This document shows, one piece after another, positions 31,684-42,267 of a stretch of DNA of 64,000 nucleotides (its first letter is position 1; each line of letters opens with the position of its first letter). The position numbers were made by a program, and so were the translations under genes. The stretch covers positions 52,756,653-52,820,652 of the forward strand of contig CM067543.1 in NCBI GenBank assembly GCA_034509755.1, given 5' to 3'. The stretch is from Anisodus tanguticus (lineage: Eukaryota; Streptophyta; Magnoliopsida; Solanales; Solanaceae). A model generated the notes under the pieces. That model was not told the DNA's origin and did not search any database. It saw only the letters and a list, made by a program, of their open reading frames with translations.

Positions 31684-32442
31684 GTATGCAGTACTCACGG
31701 CCAGTATTGTAATTTCTTGCCAGAGAGACTGAAGGAAATGTGGGTCGCGATCAGTAACAATGGTGCGAGGTGGCCCATGGAGACATATGATGTCCACAAT
31801 AAAAGCATGTGCGATAGTATGCGTTAAAAAGGTTGAGGGTAATGGAATAAAATGCCCGTATTTTGTGAGTCTGTCCACCACCGTCATGATAGTGGATTTC
31901 CCTTTGGAACATGGCAAGCAGGTAACAAAATCCATGGTAATATCCTCGAAAACCAAGTCGGGTATGGGTAAAGGTTGCAGCAACCCAGCTGGTGACTGAT
32001 GGGTATTCTTCATCTGTTGACAAATGAGGCAAGCTGCAACGAAACTCGTGATTTCTTTTTGCATCTGTTTCCAAAAAAAATTAGAAGCCAAGCGATGGTA
32101 GGTACGGGCAGCCCCGGCATGCCCACCAAGTGCAGTAGAGTGAAACTCGGACATCAAAGCCTGGCGAATTAGAGAATTTGATGGAATCACAATGCGTCCT
32201 CTGTAAAATAAAATCCCGTAACGAACGACATATCCGTCAAACAAAGCAGGCTGCTCTTCCAGCCCCTTTTGCAATTCTAACAACTTAGGATCAGTTTGAT
32301 TCAAAGTCCGCAATTCTCTTTCAAGTTCATAGTGCTGAGAAATGATAGCGAGCAATGCAGCATTGGTATTACACGACAAAGAATCAACGGCTTGATTCTG
32401 CCTCCCCAGGCGATATATAATCTGAAAATCATATCCCACCAA
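31684..32442 (-). pseudogene. G2 integrase, N-terminal part
   Basis: Minus strand. The end of RNase H reads DFQIIYRLGRQNQAVDSLS. Then comes an HHCC finger (GGHAGAARTYHRL and ACLICQQMK) and the integrase core with Asp in ITMDFVTCLP and IVTDRDPHF. The third catalytic residue lies beyond copia B at about 26690. The reading frame is open up to the insertion, so integrase was still largely intact when copia B landed. Confidence 0.9.
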
Positions 32443-33300
32443 TTTAGTAAGTCATTGTTGCTGCTCCGGCGTCTGGATGGTCTGGTTAGTTAAGCTCCAC
32501 AGGAATTGCTGGTCTGTATAGATAGTAGACCGCCTCCCTAAAAGATATTGGCGCCACTTACCCACCGATTTAGTGATAGCATACGTTTCCCGATGATAAG
32601 TAGATGCTCCCTGCATGCGCAAGCTCAATTTCTAACTGAAATAAGCAATAGGGTGCCCATTTTGAGACAAAACAGCCCCTATACCCTGTCCTGAAGCGTC
32701 CGTCTCAAGCTGAAACTCGTGTGAAAAATTGGGAAGTGCTAATACAAGGGTTGAGCTCAGTATAATTTTCAAAGTTTCAAAAGTTGCTTCCGCCGAGGCA
32801 CTCCAAACAAAAGAATTCTTCCTCAACAAATCTGTTAAGGGTCCCGCGATTGCTTCATAGTGATGAATGAAACGCCTGTAATATCCGGTAAGGCCAAGAA
32901 AACTCCGCACATCCTTGATATTCTTGGGTAGTGGCCACTGTTGGATAGCCTCTATTTTACTAGGGTCCACACTGAGTCCTTGGCTGGATAAAACATGGCC
33001 CAAGTATTCCACTGATGTTTGGCCAAACAAACACTTGGCTCTTTTGGCCACCAGCTTATGGTGACGTAGTATGGTCAGTACACATTGTAAATGTCCCAAG
33101 TGAGCTTCCCAAGTGGGGGCTATATACAAGAATGTCATAAAAAAACCAGGACAAAACAACACAGATGCGGACCAAAAACTTCATTCATGGCCGCTTGGAA
33201 TGTGGAAGGTACGTTTGAGAGGCCAAAGGGCATCCCGGACTCAATCAAGAGGGTCTCCGGATCAGATACAACTTACTTGTCTTTAAACCCCTGTATACAA
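32443..33300 (-). pseudogene. G2 reverse transcriptase (3' half) and RNase H
   Basis: Minus strand: SGMPFGLSNVPSTFQAAMNE at about 33220-33170. Then the polymerase catalytic box is spoiled by a missing base, so FFDD becomes FFMT (33131-33146). Then ECLGHV-type text (SVEYLGHVLSSQGL), VRSFLGLTGYYRRFI and the RNase H start FQLETDASGQGIGAVLSQ. Upstream of MPFGL the text is no longer recognisable. Stops near 32632 and 32450 add further damage. Confidence 0.88.
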
Positions 33301-33882
33301 ATCTCTAACTGTATTTTTTGTTAGAATCATTTTCACCGGAGAACAGTAATTGATAAAATACTTTAAAATATTTGTCAAATTAAATGTGTTTATAAGTTTA
33401 AAAAGTCATAAATTGTTGATGATCAACTCACGACGTTAACTGATTTTAGCTTATAAGCACTTGACTTGTAAGTTAAATACTCACGGCGAACGTAGTTAAA
33501 GAACTAATAGGTTCACCTATGTCTGGCCAGTGGGGCGGGCCGGGTCGGACCGATCCTGCTCCGAACCCGACTTTTTAAAAAAAAAATTGCGGTATCGGGA
33601 CTCGAACCCGGACGGGACATGGTCTCGTCCCGACCAATCCCGGCCCGCCCCAATCCCGCCATGCCTGACCAGGACCCGGTCCCATCCCGGTCCCGCCCCC
33701 GATCCTGCCCGAAACCCCCCCTTTGCACAAATAGTTGTTGCACCAACGATCATTTTATATTTTGGTCATTGTGCAACGGCCATTTTTGGCCTCCCCCTCC
33801 CCTAACCCCCAACCCCCTACCCCCTTAATATTTATTTTTAACCCATAAGTTATTATATTTACACTTTAACTCAATTTCTCAA

Positions 33883-33891
33883 CTATAAATA
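33883..33891 (+). promoter_or_regulatory. TATA box of hAT2 transposase
   Basis: CTATAAATA followed by ACCTCATTTTCTCTTCA. The same box and leader occur in hAT3 at 45064-45072 on the other strand, so it is conserved between copies. The leader to the coding start is about 300 bp in both. Confidence 0.7.
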
Positions 33892-34202
33892 CCTCATTTT
33901 CTCTTCATTTTTCTCACAAATCTTCCTACAATCTCTCTATTCTCTCAATCTATCTCTCTACAAGTCTACATTGTCTACTAAATATTGAATTTTATTTATT
34001 CATTTGGAAGTAAAGTTGGCAACTAGCTTGAGGATCTTCCATCGAGCAAACTTTCAATTTTCAACCTCTCGATTACACGTCGACGTTATGTTGGCGTTTG
34101 GTACATTCGTTCCTTCATTCAATTATTATTGTCTGTTTATTTTATTTAGCGCACTTAATTTCATTTACTTTAATTAATTATTAGTATAATTATAAATTTA
34201 TA

Positions 34203-36617
34203 ATAGAAGAATTTAAACGTATGCTTACATGTAGGGGCCAGGCTTCTTCTAGAGGGGAAACAGGAGCAATGGTACTTCTTCTAGTCATCCTATTTCTAGA
34301 CAAAATTTTATTCCTACACAGGATGATTTTGTTGATACTGAACATTTTCCTACAATACCATTCGATTTAGACGAAGAGCTATTTTTTGGAACTCAGGAAG
34401 ACTTTAATTTAGACGATGATCTAGATGATATACCCACTAATTTAGATGACAACACACCCACTAGTGCACCTTCAACTGAAATGCCTCTTATTCCCCCTAG
34501 TATGAGACAAGGTCCAGCAAAACGACCAGTAAAATCATATGTATGAACATTTTTTGATAGGAACGTAGAGAATCAAGTAGCTAGATGGGACGGGGGTTTA
34601 ATGAGACACGTAGCAAGGGCTCATCCAGCTAGGTATGCCTAATACGAGGCTTCAAAACCGGGTGCGCAAACGCCAGCTCCATCGGGACAAGGTTCACATA
34701 CTGTTCCGGATCAAGTACAGGGTCAAATTAACCCCACGACCGGGGGGGGGGGGGATTGTAGGCCCTAATTACAATAAACATAGAGATAGGGAAGCAATAG
34801 CAAAATTAGTTGTTGTGGAGGGTTTGCCTTTTTCATTTCCTTCATCTCCCAGTTTTATTCATTACATTAGAGATATGTATAATCATGCTTTTAACGGTTT
34901 TCCTAGATCAACTGTTAAGAGAGATGTATTTAAATTTGCACATGAATATCAACAGTATTTACGTTATTCATTATATCATTTTAATGGAAAAGTATCTATC
35001 ACGTCTGATATAGGTCGTAGTACTAACGGCCATGATTATTTAACGGTAACTTGTCATTGGATAGATTATAAATGGTCTATGCAAAAACGTATCTTAGTGT
35101 ATAGATATATAGATGATAGGCACACTGGTACTTTTATTGCAAAAAATATTTATCAAGTGTGCCATTATTACGGAATAACTGATAAAATTATGACTATTAC
35201 ATTAGATAACGCTTCTTCTAACAATTACGCTATTACAATTTTAAAAAAATAGTTTAACTCCATATTTTTCAGATCATTTTAATATAAAATGCGTGTGTCA
35301 TATATATAACTTAATTGTAAAGGATGGTCTATCACTTTTTGAAGACATTCTTAGTAAAATACAATTTGCTATAAACTTTATTTTTAAAAGTAATAGAGTA
35401 CAACGAAGAAAAGAATATAAAAAAACTTGTCACGATTGTGGACTACCTTATAGAAAAATTTCAGAAGAAGTACCCACTAGGTGGAATTCTTTATACGAGC
35501 AACTACTTATTGCTTATGACTATAGAAAACCTATAACTTTATTTTTTAACTCTCATAATCAAAATTCAGCTGATATGGTTGTAGATAGCGATTGGGGGAA
35601 AAATTTTGAACTTATTGTATTTTTAGAGAAATTTTTTCAAGCAACAAAAGAATTTTCCGGTATATATTATCCTACTATTTTAACTATGTTGTTTTATATA
35701 ACTCTAATATTTTTACTGCTTAATGAATATATGAATAAATCAGCTATTAAAAAATGTTTATCAAAATAAAAAAATATTTTATTTCTATTCCCACTATTTA
35801 TATTATTGTTGCTGTATTAAATCCGACTATTAAAATAGACGGTACTAAATCACTTATTAAAACTATTTACGATTGAATAGCAGTACTAAGTCCCAAAAAT
35901 TCAAATCACCTACCACCTATTGAACAAACTAAAGAAGAAGTGTTGTCTAGCGTAGAAGACGAATGCAAAAAAGTATATATGATTTACCAACAAGAAAGTG
36001 CTAGTAACCTACCGGCTTTCATACCATCTTCTTCTTCTTCTTCAACACAACCTCACAAAAGACATGCTATTTCTGCGGCTACTATTGAAAACTTCAGAAA
36101 TAGAATGTGCGAACGTACCGCTACTAACCAAATTAGCGAGTTTGATATTTTTGTTTTGCAGGGTTCTATACCGTACCAAACAGTTCTCAATGAAGAAAGA
36201 CGTGAAGACTTGCTGAAATACTGGAGGGAGAATGAAAAGACCTTCCCGACACTTTCAATGATGATCCGAGATGTTTTGAACATTCAAGCGTCATCAACTG
36301 CGTCTGAAAGCGTTTTTTCTGCCGGCAGATATCAAATAGGAGAACACGGACACTCATTAGCCGGAGACAGCTTGAAGATTGTAGTATTATTAAGAGATTG
36401 GATACGAGCGGAGCGGAGAAGGTGCGGTCAACCGGAGATCAACGAAGAAGAAGACGAAAACTACAACGAAATCTTATTCGAAGGTGGTGGAAGCGACGTG
36501 GAGCAATTTGACCAACAAATACCAATTCCAACCGAAGATCCACAAGAAATTATCAAGAAACTAGAACATGTGTGTTTTTCAAAATGTAATTTTTTAAATT
36601 GCAATTTTACTATGTAA
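34203..36617 (+). pseudogene. hAT2 transposase
   Basis: The position of the start codon in hAT3 is ATA here (34203-34205). The N-terminus is acidic (FDLDEELFFGTQEDFN). The BED zinc finger is reduced to its His half (LMRHVARAHP) with the Cys half deleted. A run of 13 G (34742-34754) lies before GIVGPNYNKHRDREA. The catalytic core (ITSDIGRST, TLDNASSNNY) is shifted by an extra A at about 35246. It resumes with CHIYNLIVKDGLSLFEDI and VPTRWNSLYEQLL. The C-terminus (35940-36617) is open, with the hAT dimerisation motif YWRENEKTFPTLSMM, IQASSTASESVFSAGRY and an acidic end. The normal product cuts and reinserts the element. Confidence 0.92.
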
Positions 36618-36952
36618 TTTGCAACTTTTGAACAACAACACAAAGTTGCAATTTTGACAATTGTATTTATATTACAAAAAAATCATGTCTATTAAATAAT
36701 ATAAGAGGCACAAAAACAACATTGGGATGTTTTTATTACACTATCTTGTTTAATTATTGATTTTTTATATATATATGTTATTTTTTAAATTAAATGGGAA
36801 AAACGCCCCGATCCCGATCCCTATCCCGACGGGATCGGAAACGGGACGGGACGGCGAATCCCGCCGGTCCCGACCCGACCCGATCCCGCCCCGCCCCGCC
36901 CCGACTGACCCGATCCCGGGCTCCCGGCCCACTGGCCACTCCTAGGTTCATC

Positions 36953-37431
36953 CGAACTCATTAAATTCAGCTCTCTGTATATGTTTTTTAAAAAATCACT
37001 AAATATGTCAAAATAATAAAATTCTGACCCAAAAAATCCAATAAGTTACGATAAAATTTCAAACTCAAACCCTTAATATTCAAATTATGATTTGCCTTAT
37101 AACCATGACCTTTGATATTTATCCCGAAATATTATTTTTCCTTTTTAAGTAACTGTGTTGACTACAAAATCTCCATGAAATTAGCCAAAAAGAAATATAA
37201 ACATAAGTTTCAAAAGACAGAGACGGCCGCCTCCATAACTCCGAAATTGGCGGGAAAATCCAACAGTTGATACCTAACAACTACGCCTCACGTGGGCCCC
37301 CATTTAAAGATCTAACGGCCATGATTTATTCACTTTCTCCCTGCTTTTTATAAAGAAACCCTCTGTTTTCCACTTCTACTAAAAAATTTCGTCAACATCT
37401 TCTTCTTCGATTTCACTTAAACGCCACAAAA
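36953..37431 (+). promoter_or_regulatory. Proximal promoter and 5' UTR of the PLATZ gene
   Basis: Contains a TATA box TTTATAAAG (37347-37355) about 80 bp before the ATG. A G-box CACGTG (37289-37294) overlaps a TCP-type word GTGGGCCC (37293-37300). The hAT2 right end lies only about 400 bp upstream of the TATA box. Function of these motifs is inferred from known plant cis-elements. Confidence 0.55.
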
Positions 37432-39416
37432 ATGGTTAGTACATTAATAAATTTCATTTTCATATTTATATGTATTCAGTTCGATAATATTCATAATTAT
37501 TTGGATTTTAATGATGTGATTGTTGTTTTTGTAAAGCTAATTGGTGGTAAAATTGGAGTGAAGAATAGAGTAGATTGGGTTGAAAATTTGGTGAATAGCA
37601 AGTTTTTTGAATCGTGTGGATATCATAGAGAATTGAGAAGGAACGAGAAGAATATGTTCTGTATTGATTGTAATCTGTGTTTCTGCAAGCACTGTGTAAC
37701 TAATTCATCACACTGCTTTCATGAATGGCTTCAAATTTGCAAATATGTATATCATGATGTTGTCAGGCTCCACGAGATTCAAAAACATCTAAATTGTTCT
37801 GAAATACAGGTGAGTTCTTCATTGTTTCCTGATGTTTTCGTTGAATTCATTGTTTTTTGCTTGAGATTCAAATTATGTAAATTTTACTATCATTTTAAAA
37901 TATATATTTTTCTAATAATATTGACACGCAAAAAAATATAATTTATAGAAGTTTTGGTATAGATCTAAATTTTAATTTTAAAATATTAAGTTATATCTAA
38001 TTTCATTCAGCTTCAAATATTAATTAAATTAACTGTCGAGAAGTAAAAAATGACATATAAATTGGAACAATCAAATTAGTAATTTTGCTGAATTAATTAG
38101 TCAATTCATGCATGTTAGTTTTGCTAATGATCTATGATCACTTCGTTCTAAAGCAATTTTGATTTGTTAGTTCTCTTCTATTTTTATCTTGAAAATAAGA
38201 GTTTGAGTTCTACACATTACTAACTCTCTAAAATATTTCAAAAAATATTTATAGAATCAAGTTTGATAAGGTAACTAGGTAAATTTCTATTATAAGTATC
38301 AATTGGTGACTTAAAATGGTAATTAACTTACTATCACATAGTAAAATTTGGGTGATAGTTTAAAAAATTTATAGAATCAAGTCTTATAAGGTTATTTCAT
38401 GTAAATTTCTATGATAAATATTGATTGGTACATGCTATCACATGCTAAAAATCTGGTTATAGTTTATTTATTTTGTTAAACACTAAGCAATATTTATCAT
38501 AGAAATTTGCCTACAATTACCTTCTAAGACTTGATTTTAAAAATGGTAATTAAGCAAAATGATATTTATATTCCACATTTTATAAAGGAAAATGGTATTT
38601 ATATTAAGGAAAATGGTATTTATATTAAGGAAAATGGTATTTATATTCTACATTTTATCTCGTATAAAATAAAATATAAATTGTGACATAATTTATACAA
38701 ATATTACTTATATTGAAAAAGAAACCAAATATCGCATTAATTAATACGGAACACCTTCGAGGCTAGGAATGTAAATTGTCGTTAAGCTTCTTTTGATCTA
38801 TGCTTATTCACCAACCAAGCAGCCTCTTAATGTCAGTCCTATATGAAACTTGATACTCAATTCAATTACATTGTTTGGTGAAATTATATGTTTTTCATTA
38901 ATTAGAGTGTTATATACTTTTACATAACTATATCAAATTATCGATTTGCAGACTTACAAAATTAATGGTGAAAAAGCTATACATCTAAATCCACGTCCTC
39001 AATCTAAAGATAGCAAAACTTTAAAGCTAAAGGGCATTGTAGCTTGTGAAGCTTGTGGGAGACACCTTCAAGATTTGCCAAATAGATTTTGCTCCATCGC
39101 TTGCAAAGTAATTATCTTTATTTACCATATTTTTAATGGTTGATTTTATTTTCATTGATTTTATTTGTTTATTAACGAAATTCATTTTCTTAAAAATTTA
39201 TGTTAGGTATCGATAGATGCAAATATTTGCAAAGAACGTCAGAAGAACTTCGTCTCCACTCAAATTACAAAATTTGATCACTCAAATGAAAATGAATCTT
39301 GCATCTCTTTGAATGAGTCCTCAGAGGTAATTCAAACGTGGTGCATTTCAACTTTGAAACCCAAGAAGAATTTGCATAAAAGGAAAGGCATTCCTAGGAG
39401 AGCTCCTATATGTTAA
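37432..39416 (+). CDS. PLATZ-family zinc-binding transcription factor, four exons
   Basis: Proposed exons are 37432-37434 (ATG only), 37537-37809, 38952-39107 and 39207-39416. All introns start GT and end AG and all joins keep frame, giving 213 residues. PLATZ proteins are plant-specific, zinc-dependent DNA-binding factors that bind A/T-rich DNA, usually as repressors, in the nucleus. The first metal site uses C28-x2-H31, C43-x2-C46, C51-x2-C54 and H60-x2-H63. The second uses C124-x2-C127 and C139-x3-C143. Between them lies YHDVVRLHEIQKHL, a family hallmark, and the protein ends RKGIPRRAPIC, like other PLATZ members. A start codon alone in exon 1 followed at once by an intron is common in this family. 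Nothing appears broken. The exact member is not assigned. Confidence 0.92.
37990..38065. repeat. Dispersed repeat fragment in PLATZ intron 2
   Basis: TTCAAATATTAATTAAATTAACTGTCGAGAAGTAAAAAATGACATA is a diverged copy of the right end of the repeat at 17930-18152. Confidence 0.45.
38240..38550. repeat. Inverted and direct repeats in PLATZ intron 2
   Basis: AAGTCTTATAAGG...GTAAATTTCTATGATAAATATTGATTG (38370-38425) has a direct diverged copy at 38250-38312. It also has an inverted copy CAATATTTATCATAGAAATTTGCC...CTAAGACTTGATTTT (38488-38542). Transcribed, the inverted pair would form a hairpin with arms of about 50 nt. It looks like a small MITE. Confidence 0.7.
38586..38650. repeat. 21-bp tandem repeat in PLATZ intron 2
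   Basis: Three copies of GGAAAATGGTATTTATATTAA. Confidence 0.9.
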
Positions 39417-40447
39417 ATATTGTTCGAATAAACGTCAAGAACATCGTTCTTACTAGTAAAAAGGAGGCTTTTCGATTAAAAAGCATTCTGATAAGAAGAC
39501 CGGCTCTTGGATCAGTCGTCATCCATGCAGGAGAGAAGAAAATTCATCAATATGGATCACATATGATGGTCGTGGTTGATTCGAAGAACTTTTAAGTTAT
39601 ATTTTACATTTTTAAGTAGAATTTTTGTTGGTATGTATGTACATGAACATATTATAAGAATAATGTCGATCTATTATACAAAACATATTCAATTATATAT
39701 TGAAGGAGCGATCATTTTGAAAATAGGCCACAATTTTGGGTTTTAGTTGGGTTAGTCGGTGCCTCGGTGGTGTGATCCCCTCCTTGTCTGAGTAATACCA
39801 AGTTTTAGTGGTTGTATAGTATAAAGATTGGGTCTTTGACAGGCTTAATATTCTGCCTTTTGCATCTATATACATCATTAAAAAATTTAACGTTATCAAT
39901 ATTTTAGTTGGAAAAATTCTACTTTTGGTTAAAATACTATTCTTGCCATATTTCCTTATATGGATGTTCATGTGATTCTCATTCTGTCAGCACAAATTGC
40001 CGATCGAATTCTTTTTTGCATATTTATCGTGTATTCAAAGTATTTATTCTTACTATAATATTTTGTTTGAACTATATCGTAAATTCGTAATATGTATTAT
40101 ATGACAATCCTTAAAATCTTTCATTTTTGGTTCCGATCAAGATTGTTCAATGATTTATTTAGTCCACATTTATGTTCGAACTCCTTAAACAACATCGAAT
40201 TATACCATCATCTTTTCATAGAGTTAAGACTAATTAGCGAGGTTTTGAGCTGATACAATAATAATTGTGTCCTTATGATTGAAGAAATACTTATCTCATG
40301 ATATGAGATTGTCCACCTTTCTAGTTTATTAATAGCAAAATGTATTTTTGCAATGTATCAAATAAAAACTCTAATGGCTTTGGCTATTCTATCCCATGAG
40401 AGGTCACAAGAAAAATTCTAGAACGGATTGCTATCTATGCCTAGATC
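39417..40447. other. 3' flank of the PLATZ gene
   Basis: AT-rich DNA with no further gene. The first 200 bp presumably include the 3' UTR and polyadenylation region, but I see no perfect AATAAA near the stop. The short reading frames here have no recognisable motif. Confidence 0.4.
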
Positions 40448-40464
40448 AAGAATAAAAGAAAATT

Positions 40465-40731
40465 GCCCTTCAGGGGCACAGGCGAGTTGGTAAGTGACAA
40501 GGTGATTGGGGTACAACCACTCCGACGTCGCGGGTTCGAATCCGTGTGGTGACAGTCTTTGCTGAAATATTGCAAGAGTTGTTGCTGGGTTCGTGTCCCG
40601 TTGGTCCTCTCCCTTGCAAGGCTGCCACTCGCGCATATCCCTCGATTTACATCTCACCTGGCCAAGGGGCCTCTGGTACAGGTGGGGGAGGGGGGGTTTC
40701 GCCTTCGGGACTTTCCCCTTCACAAAAAAAA
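40465..40731 (+). mobile_element. tRNA-derived SINE, copy 1
   Basis: The head has an A box (GGCGAGTTGGTAAGTG, 40481-40496) and a B box (GGTTCGAATCC, 40533-40543). The body includes CTCGCGCATATCCCTCGATT and CTGGCCAAGGGGCCTCTGG, and it ends in a poly-A tail. A 17-bp perfect target duplication AAGAATAAAAGAAAATT brackets it (40448-40464 and 40732-40748). It would be transcribed by RNA polymerase III and moved by LINE machinery. Confidence 0.92.
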
Positions 40732-40829
40732 AAGAATAAAAGAAAATTATATTGATAAGACTTTCTCAATTGTAGCCAATATCTTATTACGAGTAATTTC
40801 TATACCTTAATTCAAGAAAAAAGGAGACA

Positions 40830-41140
40830 TTATTCTTTCTCCATTTTATTTTATGTGGTAGTGTTTAATTGGACACAAAATTTAAAAATTTTAAGAACTC
40901 AATTTTTTATAGAGGGTAAACTAAAGATGTTAAATGAGTGGTGCTGAAAGTTCAACATGCCTTTTCAGTATAAAGTCTCAATAAATCATTTTATAAAGGG
41001 TAAACTAAAGATGTTAAAACTAAATAATTTTCAACAAAATGTCAGTTTTTAGATAGGCTAAAAAGAAAGATTGTATCACAAAAATTGAGATTTTTACTAC
41101 ATTCTTTTCAGTACTTTTAAAATGAAATTCTTTGGCATAG
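40830..41140. repeat. Decayed MITE-like repeat
   Basis: Starts CTCCATTTTATTTTATGTGGTAGTG, the style of a widespread Solanaceae MITE edge. It contains two copies of GGTAAACTAAAGATGTTAAA. No clear right terminus. The rest of 41141-41849 shows nothing I recognise. Confidence 0.35.
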
Positions 41141-42267
41141 GTAAAGTAAAATAGAGAGGTGTCCATACCTCCCATGTGTTATGCAACAATGTCTAGTTCA
41201 TACTTATTCTTCTTATTTGAAAGTGGCAGACAAAAAGGGTAGAATAGAAATTCTAAATTTCTGGGATCAGAGGTTTTTTTGTTTAAATAGCTCTGCTTTA
41301 GCGAAGGTTTTTTGTTTTAAAATTCAAAAACAGCATGTGATCATTATTTAATGGTAAACTATATAATGGAGTTAGTAATATGGTCTTATTAATCTAATAA
41401 TATCCTTATATGGGGTGACATTAAAGTCCACTTTACCTTATAATAAAACAAGAACTGCAATATTTACATTTACCTTTTATGGATTTTCTCGCACCAAAAT
41501 ATTTGTTCACGATAGATGTTCCGAAATAAGTGTATATGCACATGTATATTCATATAAAATGTTTTACTTAATTATAGTTAATTAATACTTGTTGTTGTTT
41601 CAATTTCCGCTCTAACCATGGTTCGATGCATATACATTCGAGTCCACATATTTTTTTTCAACTGTCCCCCTAAATAGTTATGCTTTAAATTAGTAAAAGT
41701 TCCATGATAATGACTAATTCAATTACCGGGGCTGAAATTGGTTATTTGTGAATTTTACTCCATAAATTAATTGATGGCCTTTGATTGTTATTAGAATATT
41801 TCTGGAAAAAACATAAATTAACTAGTGTTTCAGTTTTTTTTCTTTCTCTGATCTGAAGGGTGGCCAGTGGGCCGGGGCGGGTCTCGGAGGGCTGGGAAAG
41901 GGTCGGGACCGGTCCTCTGGAGGGACCGGCGGGTCGGGACTGGCGGGACAGGCCGATGTCCGGTCCCGTCCCTCATCCCGTCGGAAAAGGAGACCGGTGT
42001 TGGCGGGGCGGGGTCGGGTCGGGTCCGTGATTCTTTTTTTTTAGACACTTAATTTCAAAAAAACTGTGAATATAAACACTTAAATAATTGAACAAAATAG
42101 TGTAATAAAAATATCCCAAGGTTGTTTTTGTGCCTCTTATATTATTTAATAGAAATATGGTTTTTTTGTAATACAATTTCAAAATTGCAACTTTGTGGTG
42201 TTGTTCAAAAGTTGCAAATCATATAGAAAAATTCCAATTAAAAAAATTACATAGTTATAAACACCTT

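Larger units (their letters stand above)
26290..33300 (-). mobile_element. G2: Ty3/gypsy fragment interrupted by copia B
   Basis: Minus-strand pol of a gypsy element: reverse transcriptase, RNase H and integrase, right to left. Copia B splits the integrase, and the text resumes precisely on the other side after removing one copy of the GTATG duplication. Gag, protease, the 5' half of reverse transcriptase and both LTRs were not found, so this is a fragment of the element. The GPF module in the integrase C-terminus is typical of chromovirus-type gypsy elements. Confidence 0.85.
33518..36944 (+). mobile_element. hAT2: nearly complete hAT transposon
   Basis: Terminal inverted repeats read inward TATGTCTGGCCAGTGGGGCG on the left and TAGGAGTGGCCAGTGGGCCG on the right. 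They are flanked by an 8-bp target duplication GGTTCACC / GGTTCATC (33510-33517 and 36945-36952). Eight-bp duplications and TA-starting ends are diagnostic of hAT. Subterminal blocks on both sides are rich in CCCGNCCCG words, and the centre is a single transposase gene with its own TATA box. The frame is broken, so the copy is probably not autonomous, but its ends look usable. Confidence 0.93.

Noticed and set aside
33530..33740. GC-rich block as a CpG island or a proline/arginine-rich gene
   Set aside because: It is the subterminal repeat region of hAT2, matched at the other end and in hAT1 and hAT3. Reading frames in it are shadows.
37432..37941. A single uninterrupted 169-codon gene
   Set aside because: The first part is intron 1 read through and the end is intron 2. 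The PLATZ domain only completes when exons 3 and 4 are joined.
40533..40543. tRNA gene, from the B box GGTTCGAATCC
   Set aside because: It lies inside a SINE with an A-tail and long target duplication. The body does not form a complete tRNA.
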